Assembly: GCF_000307875.1 (NCBI RefSeq)
Contig: NZ_AJLS01000056.1
Coordinates: 52,684 to 116,683, forward strand
Origin: Neobacillus bataviensis LMG 21833
GTDB taxonomy: Bacteria; Bacillota; Bacilli; Bacillales; Cytobacillaceae
Direction of reading: 5' to 3'
Length of the DNA: 64,000 nt
The position numbers and the translations under genes were made by a program. Positions 44,463 to 53,870 of this stretch are shown here, in pieces (the first letter of the stretch is position 1; each line of letters opens with the position of its first letter). The notes below the pieces were generated by a model, which was not told the origin of the DNA, searched no databases, and saw only the letters and a list, made by a program, of their open reading frames with translations.

Positions 44463-44505
44463 AAAACGAAAATTCGTAATTTTTGAACAGAATGAGGTGT
44501 ATGCA

Positions 44506-45483
44506 TTGAATGAATTGAAAAAATCATGCTGTGAGGTTTTCCCCATCATCATTCCAGATCGGTCTTCCCTAAAAAGTGTTAACTTCTATTTAGTAAAGCA
44601 GGAGCATTCACTTTCCCTAATTGATGCCGGTTGGGATAACGATGAATGCTGGAATGGGTTAATTGATACGTTGAACAGAAATGGATTTACCCTTAAGGAC
44701 ATAACGGAAATACTCCTTACCCATCACCATATTGATCATGTAGGGCTAGTCAATCGGATCACATCTGAACATTCGATTCCGATCTATGCACATCCTGATT
44801 CTATTCCCAGGTTAAAAAGGGATAAACTTTTTCTTGAAATGAGAGTTGAGTTTTACGCGCAGCTTTACAAAGAAATGGGATGCGGAGCGAACGGGGAACA
44901 GCATGTAGCTTATTTAAAAAAGGCTATAGGGCAAAACAAACACAAAGCGATTCAAGCCGATATCAGTAAAATTATCGATGATTCATTGTTCAATTTTACG
45001 ATTGTCGAAGTTCCAGGCCATTCACCTGACCAGATTGCCTTTTATCACAAAGAGCAAAATTGGTTATTTGCCGGCGATTTATTGATTGAGCATATTTCCA
45101 GCAATGCCTTAGTGGAACCAGATTTAGCAGGGAACAGAATCCCGACGCTTCTTCAGCATATAGACTCTTTAAAAAAATGCTTAGCGTTACCTGTGAATCT
45201 TGTCTTCTCCGGTCATGGAACTACAATTGGAAAGCCACATACATTAATAGAAAAGCGGCTCGAGCGAACCCAGGAAAAGGCAGACCGGATCATACAATTA
45301 ATTACATCCGGATGTTCAACAGGAAGCAAAATTGCCCAGTCCTATTATAATAATACTTATTATGAGCAATTTTCACTCGTCATGTCGGAAATTATCGGCC
45401 ATTTAGATTATCTAGAAGTTCAGGGAAGAATTAATAAGGAATTTATAAACGGAGTTTGGGACTATTCCATTACAGGAAAATAA
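44506..45483 (+). CDS. Metallo-beta-lactamase-fold hydrolase
   Basis: 325 residues with LLTHHHIDHVGL (HxHxDH zinc motif), EVPGHSPDQIAF and LFAGDLLI (second-site ligands), and VFSGHGTTI (last His). The C-terminal winged-helix-like extension (about 250-325) with YYEQFSLVMSEIIGHLDYLE is seen in several Bacillus MBL-fold enzymes. The TTG at 44506 has GAGGTG 6 nt upstream. Divergent from crotonase paralogue 2 and within the aromatic island, so it may be a thioesterase or lactonase, but the substrate is not known. Confidence 0.85.
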   Translation: MNELKKSCCEVFPIIIPDRSSLKSVNFYLVKQEHSLSLIDAGWDNDECWNGLIDTLNRNGFTLKDITEILLTHHHIDHVGLVNRITSEHSIPIYAHPDSIPRLKRDKLFLEMRVEFYAQLYKEMGCGANGEQHVAYLKKAIGQNKHKAIQADISKIIDDSLFNFTIVEVPGHSPDQIAFYHKEQNWLFAGDLLIEHISSNALVEPDLAGNRIPTLLQHIDSLKKCLALPVNLVFSGHGTTIGKPHTLIEKRLERTQEKADRIIQLITSGCSTGSKIAQSYYNNTYYEQFSLVMSEIIGHLDYLEVQGRINKEFINGVWDYSITGK

Positions 45484-45486
45484 AAG

Positions 45487-45521
45487 ATGGATCATGCGCT
45501 TTGATGCATGATCCATTTTGA
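45487..45521. terminator. Bidirectional terminator between the MBL and adenine-deaminase-like genes
   Basis: Stem ATGGATCATGC / GCATGATCCAT, T run on the plus strand and A-rich leading side. Confidence 0.85.
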
Positions 45522-45535
45522 TTCACTCGTAAAAT

Positions 45536-47323
45536 TTACCTTTTCATTTGATAGTTTACGGTAGTCAATGGTGTCGAATGTAATAAAATTTCATCCGTCT
45601 TTACCTCATACAAGCCATATGGAACCAACCGAAGGCCCGGCAGAAAGTCACAGGTTAAAAATAACAAAGTATAGAGGATGTCATGAAATGGAAAACCACG
45701 CTCCTGCAAGGCAGACAACAATTGATCATGATAGTCCACTGCTGTGGCAAAGGAAGGAGTGGTTGTCATCATTCCAGTGAACGGCAAAGGAATTTCCAGG
45801 ATTACCTCGTTATTGTCGACAATGGCAATTCCACCGCCCATTTCATGAACCCTTGATGCTGCTTTTGCCATCGCGTCCGGGTTTCTGCCGACAACCAGCA
45901 ACTCTGTTGTGGTATTGTAAGTTGAAGCCATGCCGTCGAGATTTACAGCAAATCCCTCCAATATGCTCCTTGAAATCCATTCTCCATTTCGATCAATTAA
46001 AACGGCATTTACTAGTCCTTCATAATTAGAAAGATCCGCATACCCATTTGCCGACGGAAGTTCCGTATCCTTTCTTTGAGTAATGACATTACTTCTAAAA
46101 TAAGCAACCGGGACTGGGTCACTTTCATCTGGATGGGGATAGCGATATAGATTCCTATTTTCCAAGACTGATTTAGAAAAGACAAATGGTTGTCGAACAA
46201 TATATTTATTCCAATCTATTTCAGGAAGCGAAGCGGTTAACTTCCCATTCTGAGCCACTATTTCCCCGGATGCAATTACTGTGTCAGGACGGAAATCTAC
46301 AAGGTCAGGCAGCATTAGAATGTCTGCCTTTCTGCCGGGAGCAAGTCCGCCAATATAATCATCCAGTCTTAAATATGTCGCAGCATTGATGGTGACCATC
46401 TGAATGGCCGTCATCACCGGTACACCAAGTTCCACAGCCTGTCTTACAAGCCCATCCACAAATCCCTCTTTTTCAATAAACGAAGGATGTGGACCGTCTG
46501 TCGTCATGACAATTCTGCTGGTACTTACCTTTCCTTCTGTAATAAGTTTAACGATTTCCGCTAAATCCGGACGAAGAGAGCTATTTCGCAGCGTCGTCCA
46601 CATGCCTAATCGAAGGCGGTCAAAAGCTTCTTTCGCTGTTATCGCTTCATGACATGCCGTCACACCAGATGCGACAACTGCATTTAATTTTTCATAGGAA
46701 CAGCCAGCTGTATGCCCATCGGAGACCTTGCCCAAGCTTTTGACAAAATCCATGGTATCAAGCAAGAAGGGATCACCATTATATAATAATGGCCAGCGCG
46801 TTACTTCAGCTGAACCTAGAACCTCATCAAGTTCAAGCAATTCTCTGATATCCTGATGGTTATACCAATCCCGTTCTCCTGGATAATCCGCTTGTGATAC
46901 AAGCCGTGCCAGCCAAAAAAAGTTTCCAGGTAATGGTTTTAAATCTTGTACCATTTCTTTAAAACCGGCTGCACCCATATGTAGATAAAAAAATAAGTTA
47001 TCATTCACGGTGGTGGTGGTGCCTAATGGGACTACTTTCCCTGTAACGCTTACTGGATTATAGAACACCCATGGATGGGCGTGGGCTTCGATAAACCCCG
47101 GTGATAGATACTTTCCTTCAGCATTAATGACCAGTGTATCAGCACCAATAGAAGCTTCGCTTGTTCCAATATAGGCAATGCAGTCTTTATAAACAGCAAT
47201 ATTTTGTTGTAAAAACTCCCCGGAATAAACATTGATAACCGTTCCGCCTTTAATATATAAATCAGCAGGCCGGTTTCCCTTTGCAACTTCAATTAACTCA
47301 CTTCTTTGTGCTATAAGTTCCAT
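45536..47323 (-). CDS. yerA: Adenine deaminase-like amidohydrolase (YerA type)
   Basis: 595 residues. Amidohydrolase barrel with the metal motif SPGFIEAHAHPWVF (H-x-H) near residue 80, a middle HEAITAKEAF, TTDGPHPS, and the adenine-deaminase C-terminal domain with GGGIAIVDNNEVILEIPLPFTGMM. It resembles B. subtilis YerA more than AdeC; deamination of adenine to hypoxanthine is inferred from the family and not certain for YerA-type proteins. ATG at 47321-47323. Expression probably from the promoter at 47400-47429, with a dyad downstream of the -10. Confidence 0.83.
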   Translation of the reverse strand: MELIAQRSELIEVAKGNRPADLYIKGGTVINVYSGEFLQQNIAVYKDCIAYIGTSEASIGADTLVINAEGKYLSPGFIEAHAHPWVFYNPVSVTGKVVPLGTTTTVNDNLFFYLHMGAAGFKEMVQDLKPLPGNFFWLARLVSQADYPGERDWYNHQDIRELLELDEVLGSAEVTRWPLLYNGDPFLLDTMDFVKSLGKVSDGHTAGCSYEKLNAVVASGVTACHEAITAKEAFDRLRLGMWTTLRNSSLRPDLAEIVKLITEGKVSTSRIVMTTDGPHPSFIEKEGFVDGLVRQAVELGVPVMTAIQMVTINAATYLRLDDYIGGLAPGRKADILMLPDLVDFRPDTVIASGEIVAQNGKLTASLPEIDWNKYIVRQPFVFSKSVLENRNLYRYPHPDESDPVPVAYFRSNVITQRKDTELPSANGYADLSNYEGLVNAVLIDRNGEWISRSILEGFAVNLDGMASTYNTTTELLVVGRNPDAMAKAASRVHEMGGGIAIVDNNEVILEIPLPFTGMMTTTPSFATAVDYHDQLLSALQERGFPFHDILYTLLFLTCDFLPGLRLVPYGLYEVKTDEILLHSTPLTTVNYQMKR

Positions 47324-47364
47324 GATTCCGCTCCTATCCCCAATATTGTTTGTTAAATAAATAT

Positions 47365-47429
47365 TATTATGTTTAATTTAATATCGTCTATTTAACATAA
47401 TATTAAAAGGAGTATAGTTTACATGTCAA
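47365..47429 (-). promoter_or_regulatory. Promoter and candidate operator of the adenine-deaminase-like gene
   Basis: TTGACA (47429-47424), 18-nt spacer, TAATAT (47405-47400). An imperfect inverted repeat (TATTATGTTTAA at 47365-47376 and TTTAACATAATA at 47391-47402, spacer 14) covers the -10 and initiation region, a repressor-type arrangement. The regulator is unknown. Confidence 0.6.
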
Positions 47430-47433
47430 TAAT

Positions 47434-48060
47434 TTAACTGAATAAATTATTAAATGCCTGCATCCCAAAGTAAATACCAAAGCCAATCAAGGAAATGCCG
47501 GACAGAAGAGAAATCCCAACAAGCCAATGGGAGGTTAAATACTTACGAGAACTGCTTGCCACAGCTGCCATAGCAATATCCCACACCAAAAGCCCGATAA
47601 AAATTGCACTGCTATAAAGGATTAATTGGCCGGTATCATAGGTCGCAGCAGTCTTGGCTAGAACTGATCCATAAATGCCTAACCAAAAAAGGATGGTCAG
47701 TGGATTTGAGATAGACATCAGGAAGCCCGAGAAAAACGATTTAATCAGTGGTTCTTTCCCTCTGGTATATTCTAGGTTGATTTTTCCGGCATTCATGAAG
47801 GTTTCAATCCCCGTATACATCAGGACAAAACAGCCAAAAAACCAGAGAAAGGTTTGCATAAATGCCGTTTCAAGAAACTGGACAACCCCTATGTAAACAA
47901 TAAGCATGTAGATCCCGTCGGCGACCACTGCCCCCACCCCAATGAGCCAGGAGTGCATAAAGCCATGTCTGATTCCCCGATCAATTTGCGCAGCATTAAT
48001 CGGCCCAATCGGTGCAGCCAGTGACAATCCTAATAAGATATAGCCTATAAATATATTCAT
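47434..48060 (-). CDS. LysE-family amino acid exporter
   Basis: 208 residues, six TM segments, with the LysE family N-terminal motif GLSLAAPIGPINAAQIDRGIRHGF and the mid-protein SGFLMSISNPLTILFWLG. It would export amino acids or related small molecules. No linked LysG-type regulator is seen. ATG at 48058-48060 with GGGGGGA upstream. Substrate unknown. Confidence 0.88.
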   Translation of the reverse strand: MNIFIGYILLGLSLAAPIGPINAAQIDRGIRHGFMHSWLIGVGAVVADGIYMLIVYIGVVQFLETAFMQTFLWFFGCFVLMYTGIETFMNAGKINLEYTRGKEPLIKSFFSGFLMSISNPLTILFWLGIYGSVLAKTAATYDTGQLILYSSAIFIGLLVWDIAMAAVASSSRKYLTSHWLVGISLLSGISLIGFGIYFGMQAFNNLFS

Positions 48061-48130
48061 GTTAAATCCCCCCTAAAAAAGAAGCCTGTCTTCCCATATT
48101 TATTCAGAAGAGGGAGGTTGTACGACAAAA

Positions 48131-48157
48131 AAGAGTTCCCCATTAAGGAAAACTCTT
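48131..48157 (-). terminator. Terminator after ykoT
   Basis: Minus-strand stem AAGAGTTTTCC / GGGGAACTCTT followed by TTTTTTG; two G-U pairs. Confidence 0.82.
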
Positions 48158-48163
48158 GGAAAA

Positions 48164-49204
48164 TTATTTGTTTGTTTCCGATACTTTTCTAAAATCAAGA
48201 CTGAACCCATCATCCATCAACGTTTGATTAAGCAAATGGTTCCTTGGATGGGGCAGATTAAAGGAATCGATATCGACGATGTACTTTGGACGCTGCTTCG
48301 TCTCTTTATAAATTTTACCAATATATTCGCCAATTAATCCAATCGCAATTAATTGCAGGCCACCGATTAACCAAATCGAAGTAATCAACGATGTCCACCC
48401 CGTCGCGGTATGACCAAAAAATTTAAGAGCTAAAAAGTAACCGCCAAAGACAAGACTCATGAAAAAGGAAACAAATCCCGTGATCAATACAAAACGGATT
48501 GGTGAAATAGAAAAGGAGGTTATCCCATCAAAAGCAAAGCCGATCATTTTTTTCAAAGGATACTTCGTGACACCTGCCTGCCTTTCTAAGCGATCGTAAT
48601 AGACCACATCGGAACGGAAGCCTAGCAGTGGAACAATTCCCCTTAAAAAGAGATTTACCTCATTGAACCGTTCTAACTCGTCTACTGCCCTTTTGCTCAT
48701 TAACCGGAAATCCGCATGATTATAGACAAGATCAACCCCCAGCTTTTTCATTATTTTATAAAATCCTTGGGCCGTGCTTCGTTTAAACAGCGTATCCGTA
48801 TCACGGCCTTTACGGACTCCATAAACAATTTCATATCCTGCAAGGAATTTCATAACAAACTCGCGAATGACCCGTATATCATCCTGCAGATCGGCATCAA
48901 TCGAAACCACACAATCCGAATGCTCTTTTGCTGTAAATAAGCCGGCAAGTAAGGCATTTTGGTGCCCGACATTACGCGATAATTTTAAGCCTCGGACGTA
49001 CTCGTTTCGCAGCCCTTCTTTATATATTAACTCCCATGTACGATCCTTACTTCCATCATCAACAAACAGGATTTTGCTCTGCCTAGAAACTAGCCCCTCA
49101 TCCATCAGCTCTATTAACAATCCCTGAAGTTGATTGAAGGTTTCCTGCAAGACGTCTTCCTCGTTATAGCATGGTACAACAATCGTAAGGACTGGATCAA
49201 TCAT
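48164..49204 (-). CDS. ykoT: YkoT-like family 2 glycosyltransferase (DPM/GtrB type)
   Basis: 346 residues. GT-A domain (LTIVVPCYNEEDVLQETFNQ, FVDDGSKDRT, SIDADLQDD) followed by two TM helices (about residues 235-255 and 270-295), the layout of polyprenyl-phosphate sugar transferases. It probably charges undecaprenyl phosphate with a hexose for use by the membrane partner YkoS. It lies 20 nt downstream of ykoS, as in B. subtilis, where the two are neighbours. Target polymer unknown. Confidence 0.87.
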   Translation of the reverse strand: MIDPVLTIVVPCYNEEDVLQETFNQLQGLLIELMDEGLVSRQSKILFVDDGSKDRTWELIYKEGLRNEYVRGLKLSRNVGHQNALLAGLFTAKEHSDCVVSIDADLQDDIRVIREFVMKFLAGYEIVYGVRKGRDTDTLFKRSTAQGFYKIMKKLGVDLVYNHADFRLMSKRAVDELERFNEVNLFLRGIVPLLGFRSDVVYYDRLERQAGVTKYPLKKMIGFAFDGITSFSISPIRFVLITGFVSFFMSLVFGGYFLALKFFGHTATGWTSLITSIWLIGGLQLIAIGLIGEYIGKIYKETKQRPKYIVDIDSFNLPHPRNHLLNQTLMDDGFSLDFRKVSETNK

Positions 49205-49224
49205 CTGTTTACTACCCCCGGTGT

Positions 49225-50901
49225 CTACAATGTCTTATATAAGTAAATTTTCCATGCTGCCGTTTTCGATATGAATACCTTATCAAGCATCAATTGATTT
49301 TGCTCAGCATTGTCGATTGGTATGGCCGAAAAGATATAACGTCCGCCCATTTCCTTAAAAACTTCCGTATTCAGTTCTAAATTTTTTAAATGGCGTTTGG
49401 AATCTTTCTTCAGCATATATCGTTTTCCAAGCTGGGCCGTGAAAATGTAACAGCGCCCGCCCCATTTATCGAAGTAGTTTCGAATGGTTTTATTTTTTGC
49501 CAATTCCCTTTCAATTATTTTCCTAAATTGATGTTTATAGCTTAATGGATAAAAATTATTATAGGTATCAATCGTGTAAAAGCCATTGTACTGCGCGACA
49601 GCAGGATGCAATCCAATACTCGCAATCCGGTAATCCTCTTGTGGAAGGGCGATATGCTCCTTTATTTCATGAAATAAATCCTCTGCGAAAAATTCCTTGA
49701 CGGTTGGCTTATCCTTATAAATGATTTCATCATTGCATAACGCCAAAAATAGGATTTGCAAAACAATCAGCCATTTCGCCAATTTTGCCCAATCGATCCC
49801 TTGCAGTGAAATAATTTTTAAGGCAAGGGCAAAGGCTGAATAAATTACAAGCGGCCTCAAAAAATGGTAACGGGCAAAATTAAAGGTATCCATAAAGTGG
49901 AATCTTTCTGTTAAGGGCAGCCAGCCCTCATAAAACCAAAACGCATACCATAACGACAAGAGAATATTGAGTGCGAATAAAAAAATAAATAGTTTTTCCT
50001 GCCGCCAAAGTTTTTTCGAGAAAACAATGAAGATCGCGATAAAGGTGGCCGGCAAAATAAATAAGGTATGTACGGTCAATACATGGGTGTGTCCAAGCAG
50101 GTAATTTTTCACAAAAAGCCGGACTGCCCTCCAAAAAGGAAGATGCGCATGAAAATATTCATCACGGCTATTCGGTTCTTTTGAAAATAAAAAAGAATAA
50201 ACGAGCCGGTACTCCACAAGCATAAAAATAATAGTCATATAACTGATTGCGAACAAAAAGCGAAAGTTCCAGCCCTTTCCGCGCAAAACATCCCAAAGCC
50301 ATAAAACCCCGATTGCACTTAAAAAAAAGAAGAATCCTAAAACGATGCTCGCATAAAACGGGATCAGTGTTAGGACTAGATAATCCTTCCAACTTCCTTT
50401 TCCAATACGGATGTTGAGAAGTGCCCAAAGCGCCAGCGGCATTCCTAACGTGCTTAACATTCCTGACGGCCAAAACGGTGTTAAGGCAAAAGCAAGGGCA
50501 CTCCCTATTTGCAGGATGAGCCATTTTTCGCCCTTAAGAAAATGATCCTTCAACAGTAAATACATACCAAAGAAGGCTGCCACCCTTGTCAATGCTTGGC
50601 TTAAAGCGTAGGCAATCATCGTTGGGAAAAGTGCATATAGCCAGACAATTATGCTGTATTCTGTCCCAAAGGCGTTTCTCGATAGTTGTCCATTGATAAT
50701 TTGGGGAATGACCGCATTGGCGCTGCCAAATAGTTCTCCACTCTTCGCTAACACCTTATACCACGCCAGGTTTGAATCTAAATTATCATGTACCCGGATA
50801 TGGGCATTTTCCTGCAAAATAAATAGTGGAGAAAGATAGATCGCGAGAACAAGTAAAGCGAAGAAGATCAGCCTTCGCTCTTTTTTCGTATCAATAACCA
50901 C
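49225..50901 (-). CDS. ykoS: YkoS-like polytopic membrane protein (DUF6044)
   Basis: 558 residues, roughly ten TM helices and a C-terminal soluble part (about 410-558). The family DUF6044 is linked with the ykoT glycosyltransferase; by analogy to GT-C enzymes it may transfer the polyprenyl-linked sugar to a surface polymer. GTG at 50899-50901 is the preferred start (GAGGTG 7 nt upstream), over a TTG at 50916. No catalytic residue is assigned. Confidence 0.82.
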   Translation of the reverse strand: MVIDTKKERRLIFFALLVLAIYLSPLFILQENAHIRVHDNLDSNLAWYKVLAKSGELFGSANAVIPQIINGQLSRNAFGTEYSIIVWLYALFPTMIAYALSQALTRVAAFFGMYLLLKDHFLKGEKWLILQIGSALAFALTPFWPSGMLSTLGMPLALWALLNIRIGKGSWKDYLVLTLIPFYASIVLGFFFFLSAIGVLWLWDVLRGKGWNFRFLFAISYMTIIFMLVEYRLVYSFLFSKEPNSRDEYFHAHLPFWRAVRLFVKNYLLGHTHVLTVHTLFILPATFIAIFIVFSKKLWRQEKLFIFLFALNILLSLWYAFWFYEGWLPLTERFHFMDTFNFARYHFLRPLVIYSAFALALKIISLQGIDWAKLAKWLIVLQILFLALCNDEIIYKDKPTVKEFFAEDLFHEIKEHIALPQEDYRIASIGLHPAVAQYNGFYTIDTYNNFYPLSYKHQFRKIIERELAKNKTIRNYFDKWGGRCYIFTAQLGKRYMLKKDSKRHLKNLELNTEVFKEMGGRYIFSAIPIDNAEQNQLMLDKVFISKTAAWKIYLYKTL

Positions 50902-50989
50902 TCTTCTACACCTCAAAATTTTTATCTTATAAAGGGCATGTTTGTTTTACGGTTTGCTTTTGGAATGGAAATTATTCCTTTAGTTAAAA

Positions 50990-51016
50990 AAAACCTCCCG
51001 GAGACCGGAAGGTTTT
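50990..51016. terminator. Terminator after the Spo0E-like gene
   Basis: AACCTCCCGG / CCGGAAGGTT stem (one mismatch) with A and T runs on both sides. Confidence 0.8.
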
Positions 51017-51024
51017 TCATATGA

Positions 51025-51189
51025 TTAATGCTTGATATTTTTATTATGATAAACATTCAATAGAAGATCGAGTCTTTGACTGCATTGAACAACACTTGGA
51101 TTTGAATACCCATATTGATGTGCCAAAAGGATCATTTCCAATCTCGTCTTTTCAATATTCGACAATAGTGAATTCATACCAGTATCCAT
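51025..51189 (-). CDS. Spo0E-family aspartyl-phosphate phosphatase
   Basis: 54-residue two-helix protein with the family signature SQRLD (SQxLD) near the middle (CSQRLDLLLNVYH) and an N-terminal helix SLLSNIEKTRLEMILLAHQYG. Such proteins dephosphorylate Spo0A-P and delay sporulation. Start ATG at 51187-51189 with AGGTCGGAAG upstream; an internal ATG 4 codons later is possible. It is transcribed away from yugO. Confidence 0.88.
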   Translation of the reverse strand: MDTGMNSLLSNIEKTRLEMILLAHQYGYSNPSVVQCSQRLDLLLNVYHNKNIKH

Positions 51190-51381
51190 CTTCCGACCTA
51201 CCTTCCATGTTGCACCTATATCAATAGTAATAAACATAATTTATAAGTTTTTCATAAAAAAGGCAAGCATTAAAATTAGAACCTTTTGTGAACATTTACC
51301 CATTCGAAATAATGATTCAAAAATAATGAGAACTTGCACTTTTGTCAATAATAGGTAGTATCTAGAAAAGAGGTGTGGGTC

Positions 51382-52368
51382 GTGCCGAACAGGGTTTATA
51401 TAAGTTTTTTGCGATTACCGCTTCTCATTCGAATCCTCTTAATTGCATTGCTAGTGTTCTTGTCATTCGGAATCTCTATTCACTTTTTAGAGCCAGAAAC
51501 CTTTCCAACTATGTTTGATGGTATTTGGTGGGCGATTATTACGGCCTCCACTGTGGGATATGGTGACTATGTACCACATTCTTTTTTGGGCAGGTTGACT
51601 GCATTAATTTTAATATTGCTGGGAGTTGGAATTGTCTCCTCCTATTTTGGAACCCTTGCTGCTGCGGCAGTTACCAAGCAGGATGCCTTTTTCGAAGGAA
51701 GAATCCCATTTAAAGGCAATGGACAAATCATCATCATTGGCTGGAACGAGAGATCAAAGGAGCTCATTCATAAGCTTACCAATGTTAAATATCCGCAAAT
51801 GATTGTCTTAATTGATGAAACCCTTGAAGCAAATCCGTTGAAATCAAAGTTTGTTCATTTCATCCAAGGAAAAGGTCATGTCGATGAAACGATTATCAAA
51901 AGTGATATTGAAAAGGCTGAAAAAGTATTGATTACCGCTGACCGCGGAAATGATGAGCTGCAAGCGGATATGAACAGTATCCTCACCTTGCTCACGATTA
52001 AAGGGTTATGTGCTCAAGTGAAATGCATCGTTGAAATTCTAACAGCTGAGCAGGTTGTCAATGCCATGAGGGCCGGTGCAGATGAAGTAATTCAATCCAA
52101 TAAATTGACGAGTGTGTTTATGATTAATAGCCTTCATTCCAATGGAGATGGGCTGTTATCGAAGGTTGTTCATCAATTACAGGAAAGTAGATTGTCTGCT
52201 AGTGCAGTTAATCCAAATGATGTCGGTAAAACCTTTAATGAAGTTTGCCAGAAACTATTGTCCGACGGCTTTCTGTTAATCGGGATCAAAAGAGGCGAAG
52301 AAACCATTCTAAATCCCGCTCATAAGTTTGAAATCGAAGAAAGTGATGAGCTATTAACGTTTAAATAG
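51382..52368 (+). CDS. yugO: YugO-like potassium channel with RCK/TrkA-N domain
   Basis: 328 residues: two TM helices around a K+ selectivity filter TVGYGD (residues 57-62), then a TrkA-N/RCK domain (IIIIGWNERSKELIHKL). In B. subtilis YugO is the channel that carries electrical signals through biofilms, interesting beside the eps operon though the two are 40 kb apart here. GTG at 51382 with AAGAGGTG upstream. A TTGCAC-16-TAGTAT promoter lies at 51334-51361. Confidence 0.92.
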   Translation: MPNRVYISFLRLPLLIRILLIALLVFLSFGISIHFLEPETFPTMFDGIWWAIITASTVGYGDYVPHSFLGRLTALILILLGVGIVSSYFGTLAAAAVTKQDAFFEGRIPFKGNGQIIIIGWNERSKELIHKLTNVKYPQMIVLIDETLEANPLKSKFVHFIQGKGHVDETIIKSDIEKAEKVLITADRGNDELQADMNSILTLLTIKGLCAQVKCIVEILTAEQVVNAMRAGADEVIQSNKLTSVFMINSLHSNGDGLLSKVVHQLQESRLSASAVNPNDVGKTFNEVCQKLLSDGFLLIGIKRGEETILNPAHKFEIEESDELLTFK

Positions 52369-52370
52369 AA

Positions 52371-52406
52371 AAGAGTGCGGACACCGCAAAATGCGTCCGC
52401 ACTCTT
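52371..52406. terminator. Bidirectional terminator between yugO and pgi
   Basis: A perfect 12-bp stem AAGAGTGCGGAC / GTCCGCACTCTT between the convergent genes. Confidence 0.92.
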
Positions 52407-52411
52407 ATCAA

Positions 52412-53758
52412 TTATAATCTTTTTTCAAGCTCAGCTTTCTTTTCTTCATATCCAGGCTTACCTAATAAGGCAAACATATTGACTTTATAAGCCTCTACCC
52501 CTGGCTGGTCAAAAGGATTCACTCCAAGAAGGTAGCCGCTCATCGCACAGGCTTTTTCAAAGAAGTAAACAAGGTAACCGAATGTGTATTCATCCATGGC
52601 AGGAATGGAAACGATTAAGTTTGGCACACCGCCGTCAGTATGAGCGAGCATCGTTCCTTCGAATGCTTTGTTATTAACAAAATCAATGGTTTGTCCTGCT
52701 AAGTAGTTCAAGCCATCTAGGTCATTTTCAAACGCTTCAATTTTCAGCTCATGACGCGGTTTTTCCACCTTTATGATGGTTTCAAACAAATCGCGGCGAC
52801 CTTCTTGCACATATTGTCCAAGAGAGTGGAGATCTGTCGAAAAGTTTGCCGAAGATGGATAAATTCCTTTTTGGTCTTTTCCTTCACTTTCGCCAAACAA
52901 CTGCTTCCACCATTCGGAAAAATATTGCAGACCCGGCTCATAATTGATGAGCATTTCAATCGTTTTCCCTTTATTGTATAGCGCATTTCTTACAGCTGCA
53001 TACTGGTAAGCAGGATTCTCCTCAAGCTCTGAATGGCTGTAGTCCCCTTGGGCTGCTGCTGCACCTTCCATCATCTTCTCAATGTCAGCGCCGCTTACAG
53101 CGATTGGCAATAAGCCTACTGCAGTTAAAACGGAATAACGGCCACCGACATCATCCGGAATCACGAATGATTCATAGCCTTCTTCCGTTGCCAACGTTTT
53201 TAGGGCACCTCTTGCCTTGTCTGTTGTTGCATAAATCCGTTTACGTGCTTCCTCAACGCCGTATTTTTCCTCAAGCAGCTTGCGGAAAATACGGAAGGCA
53301 ATCGCCGGCTCGGTGGTTGTTCCGGATTTAGAGATGACGTTAACAGAGAAATCCTTGCCATCAAGGAGATCGATTACATCGTGCATGTAACTAGAGCTAA
53401 TATTGTTACCGACAAAAAGGATTTGCGGCGTGCTGCGTTTTTCTTTTGGAAGAGCGTTGTGGAAACTGTGTGACAGCATTTCAATTGCCGCCTTTGCCCC
53501 AAGGTATGAACCGCCAATTCCAATGACAAGTAGGACATCAGAATCGCTTTTAATTTTCTCAGCGGATTTTTGAATCCGCGAAAATTCCTCTTTGTCATAA
53601 TTAGTCGGCAGTTCAATCCAACCTAAAAAGTCGCTGCCCGCCCCAGTACCCTCATTTAGAGAATGGTGAGCTACTTTTACAGCATCCCGTAGGTATGTAA
53701 GTTCATGTTCTCCAAAAAAAGTAAGTGCTTTTGAGTAATCAAAACGTACATGTGTCAT
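52412..53758 (-). CDS. pgi: Glucose-6-phosphate isomerase
   Basis: 448 residues; phosphoglucose isomerase of glycolysis. Signatures are [18 protein letters not shown], the [21 protein letters not shown] phosphate-binding region, [14 protein letters not shown] and [15 protein letters not shown] at 53756-53758 with GGAGG upstream. It also feeds the eps sugar-nucleotide supply. Its convergent neighbour yugO and upstream yugJ match the B. subtilis order. Confidence 0.97.
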   Translation of the reverse strand: MTHVRFDYSKALTFFGEHELTYLRDAVKVAHHSLNEGTGAGSDFLGWIELPTNYDKEEFSRIQKSAEKIKSDSDVLLVIGIGGSYLGAKAAIEMLSHSFHNALPKEKRSTPQILFVGNNISSSYMHDVIDLLDGKDFSVNVISKSGTTTEPAIAFRIFRKLLEEKYGVEEARKRIYATTDKARGALKTLATEEGYESFVIPDDVGGRYSVLTAVGLLPIAVSGADIEKMMEGAAAAQGDYSHSELEENPAYQYAAVRNALYNKGKTIEMLINYEPGLQYFSEWWKQLFGESEGKDQKGIYPSSANFSTDLHSLGQYVQEGRRDLFETIIKVEKPRHELKIEAFENDLDGLNYLAGQTIDFVNNKAFEGTMLAHTDGGVPNLIVSIPAMDEYTFGYLVYFFEKACAMSGYLLGVNPFDQPGVEAYKVNMFALLGKPGYEEKKAELEKRL

Positions 53759-53815
53759 GAAATGATCCTCCATCAATTTTATTTACATTACAACTTTAGC
53801 GAATGCCAAGAAGAT

Positions 53816-53848
53816 AATCAAGAAAGGGCACACATTGTAAGCGTGCCC
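53816..53848 (-). terminator. Terminator after the iron alcohol dehydrogenase gene
   Basis: Minus-strand hairpin with GGGCAC / GTGCCC ends followed by TTTCTTGATT. Confidence 0.7.
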
Positions 53849-53870
53849 ATTTTCGACATTTTTCTCACAC

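Noticed and set aside
44434..44505. Upstream start for the MBL hydrolase
   Set aside because: These bases are the -35/-10 promoter; the transcript starts after them.
50168..50524. 118-codon ORF inside ykoS in another frame
   Set aside because: Shadow ORF in a clearly membrane-coding gene, without SD.
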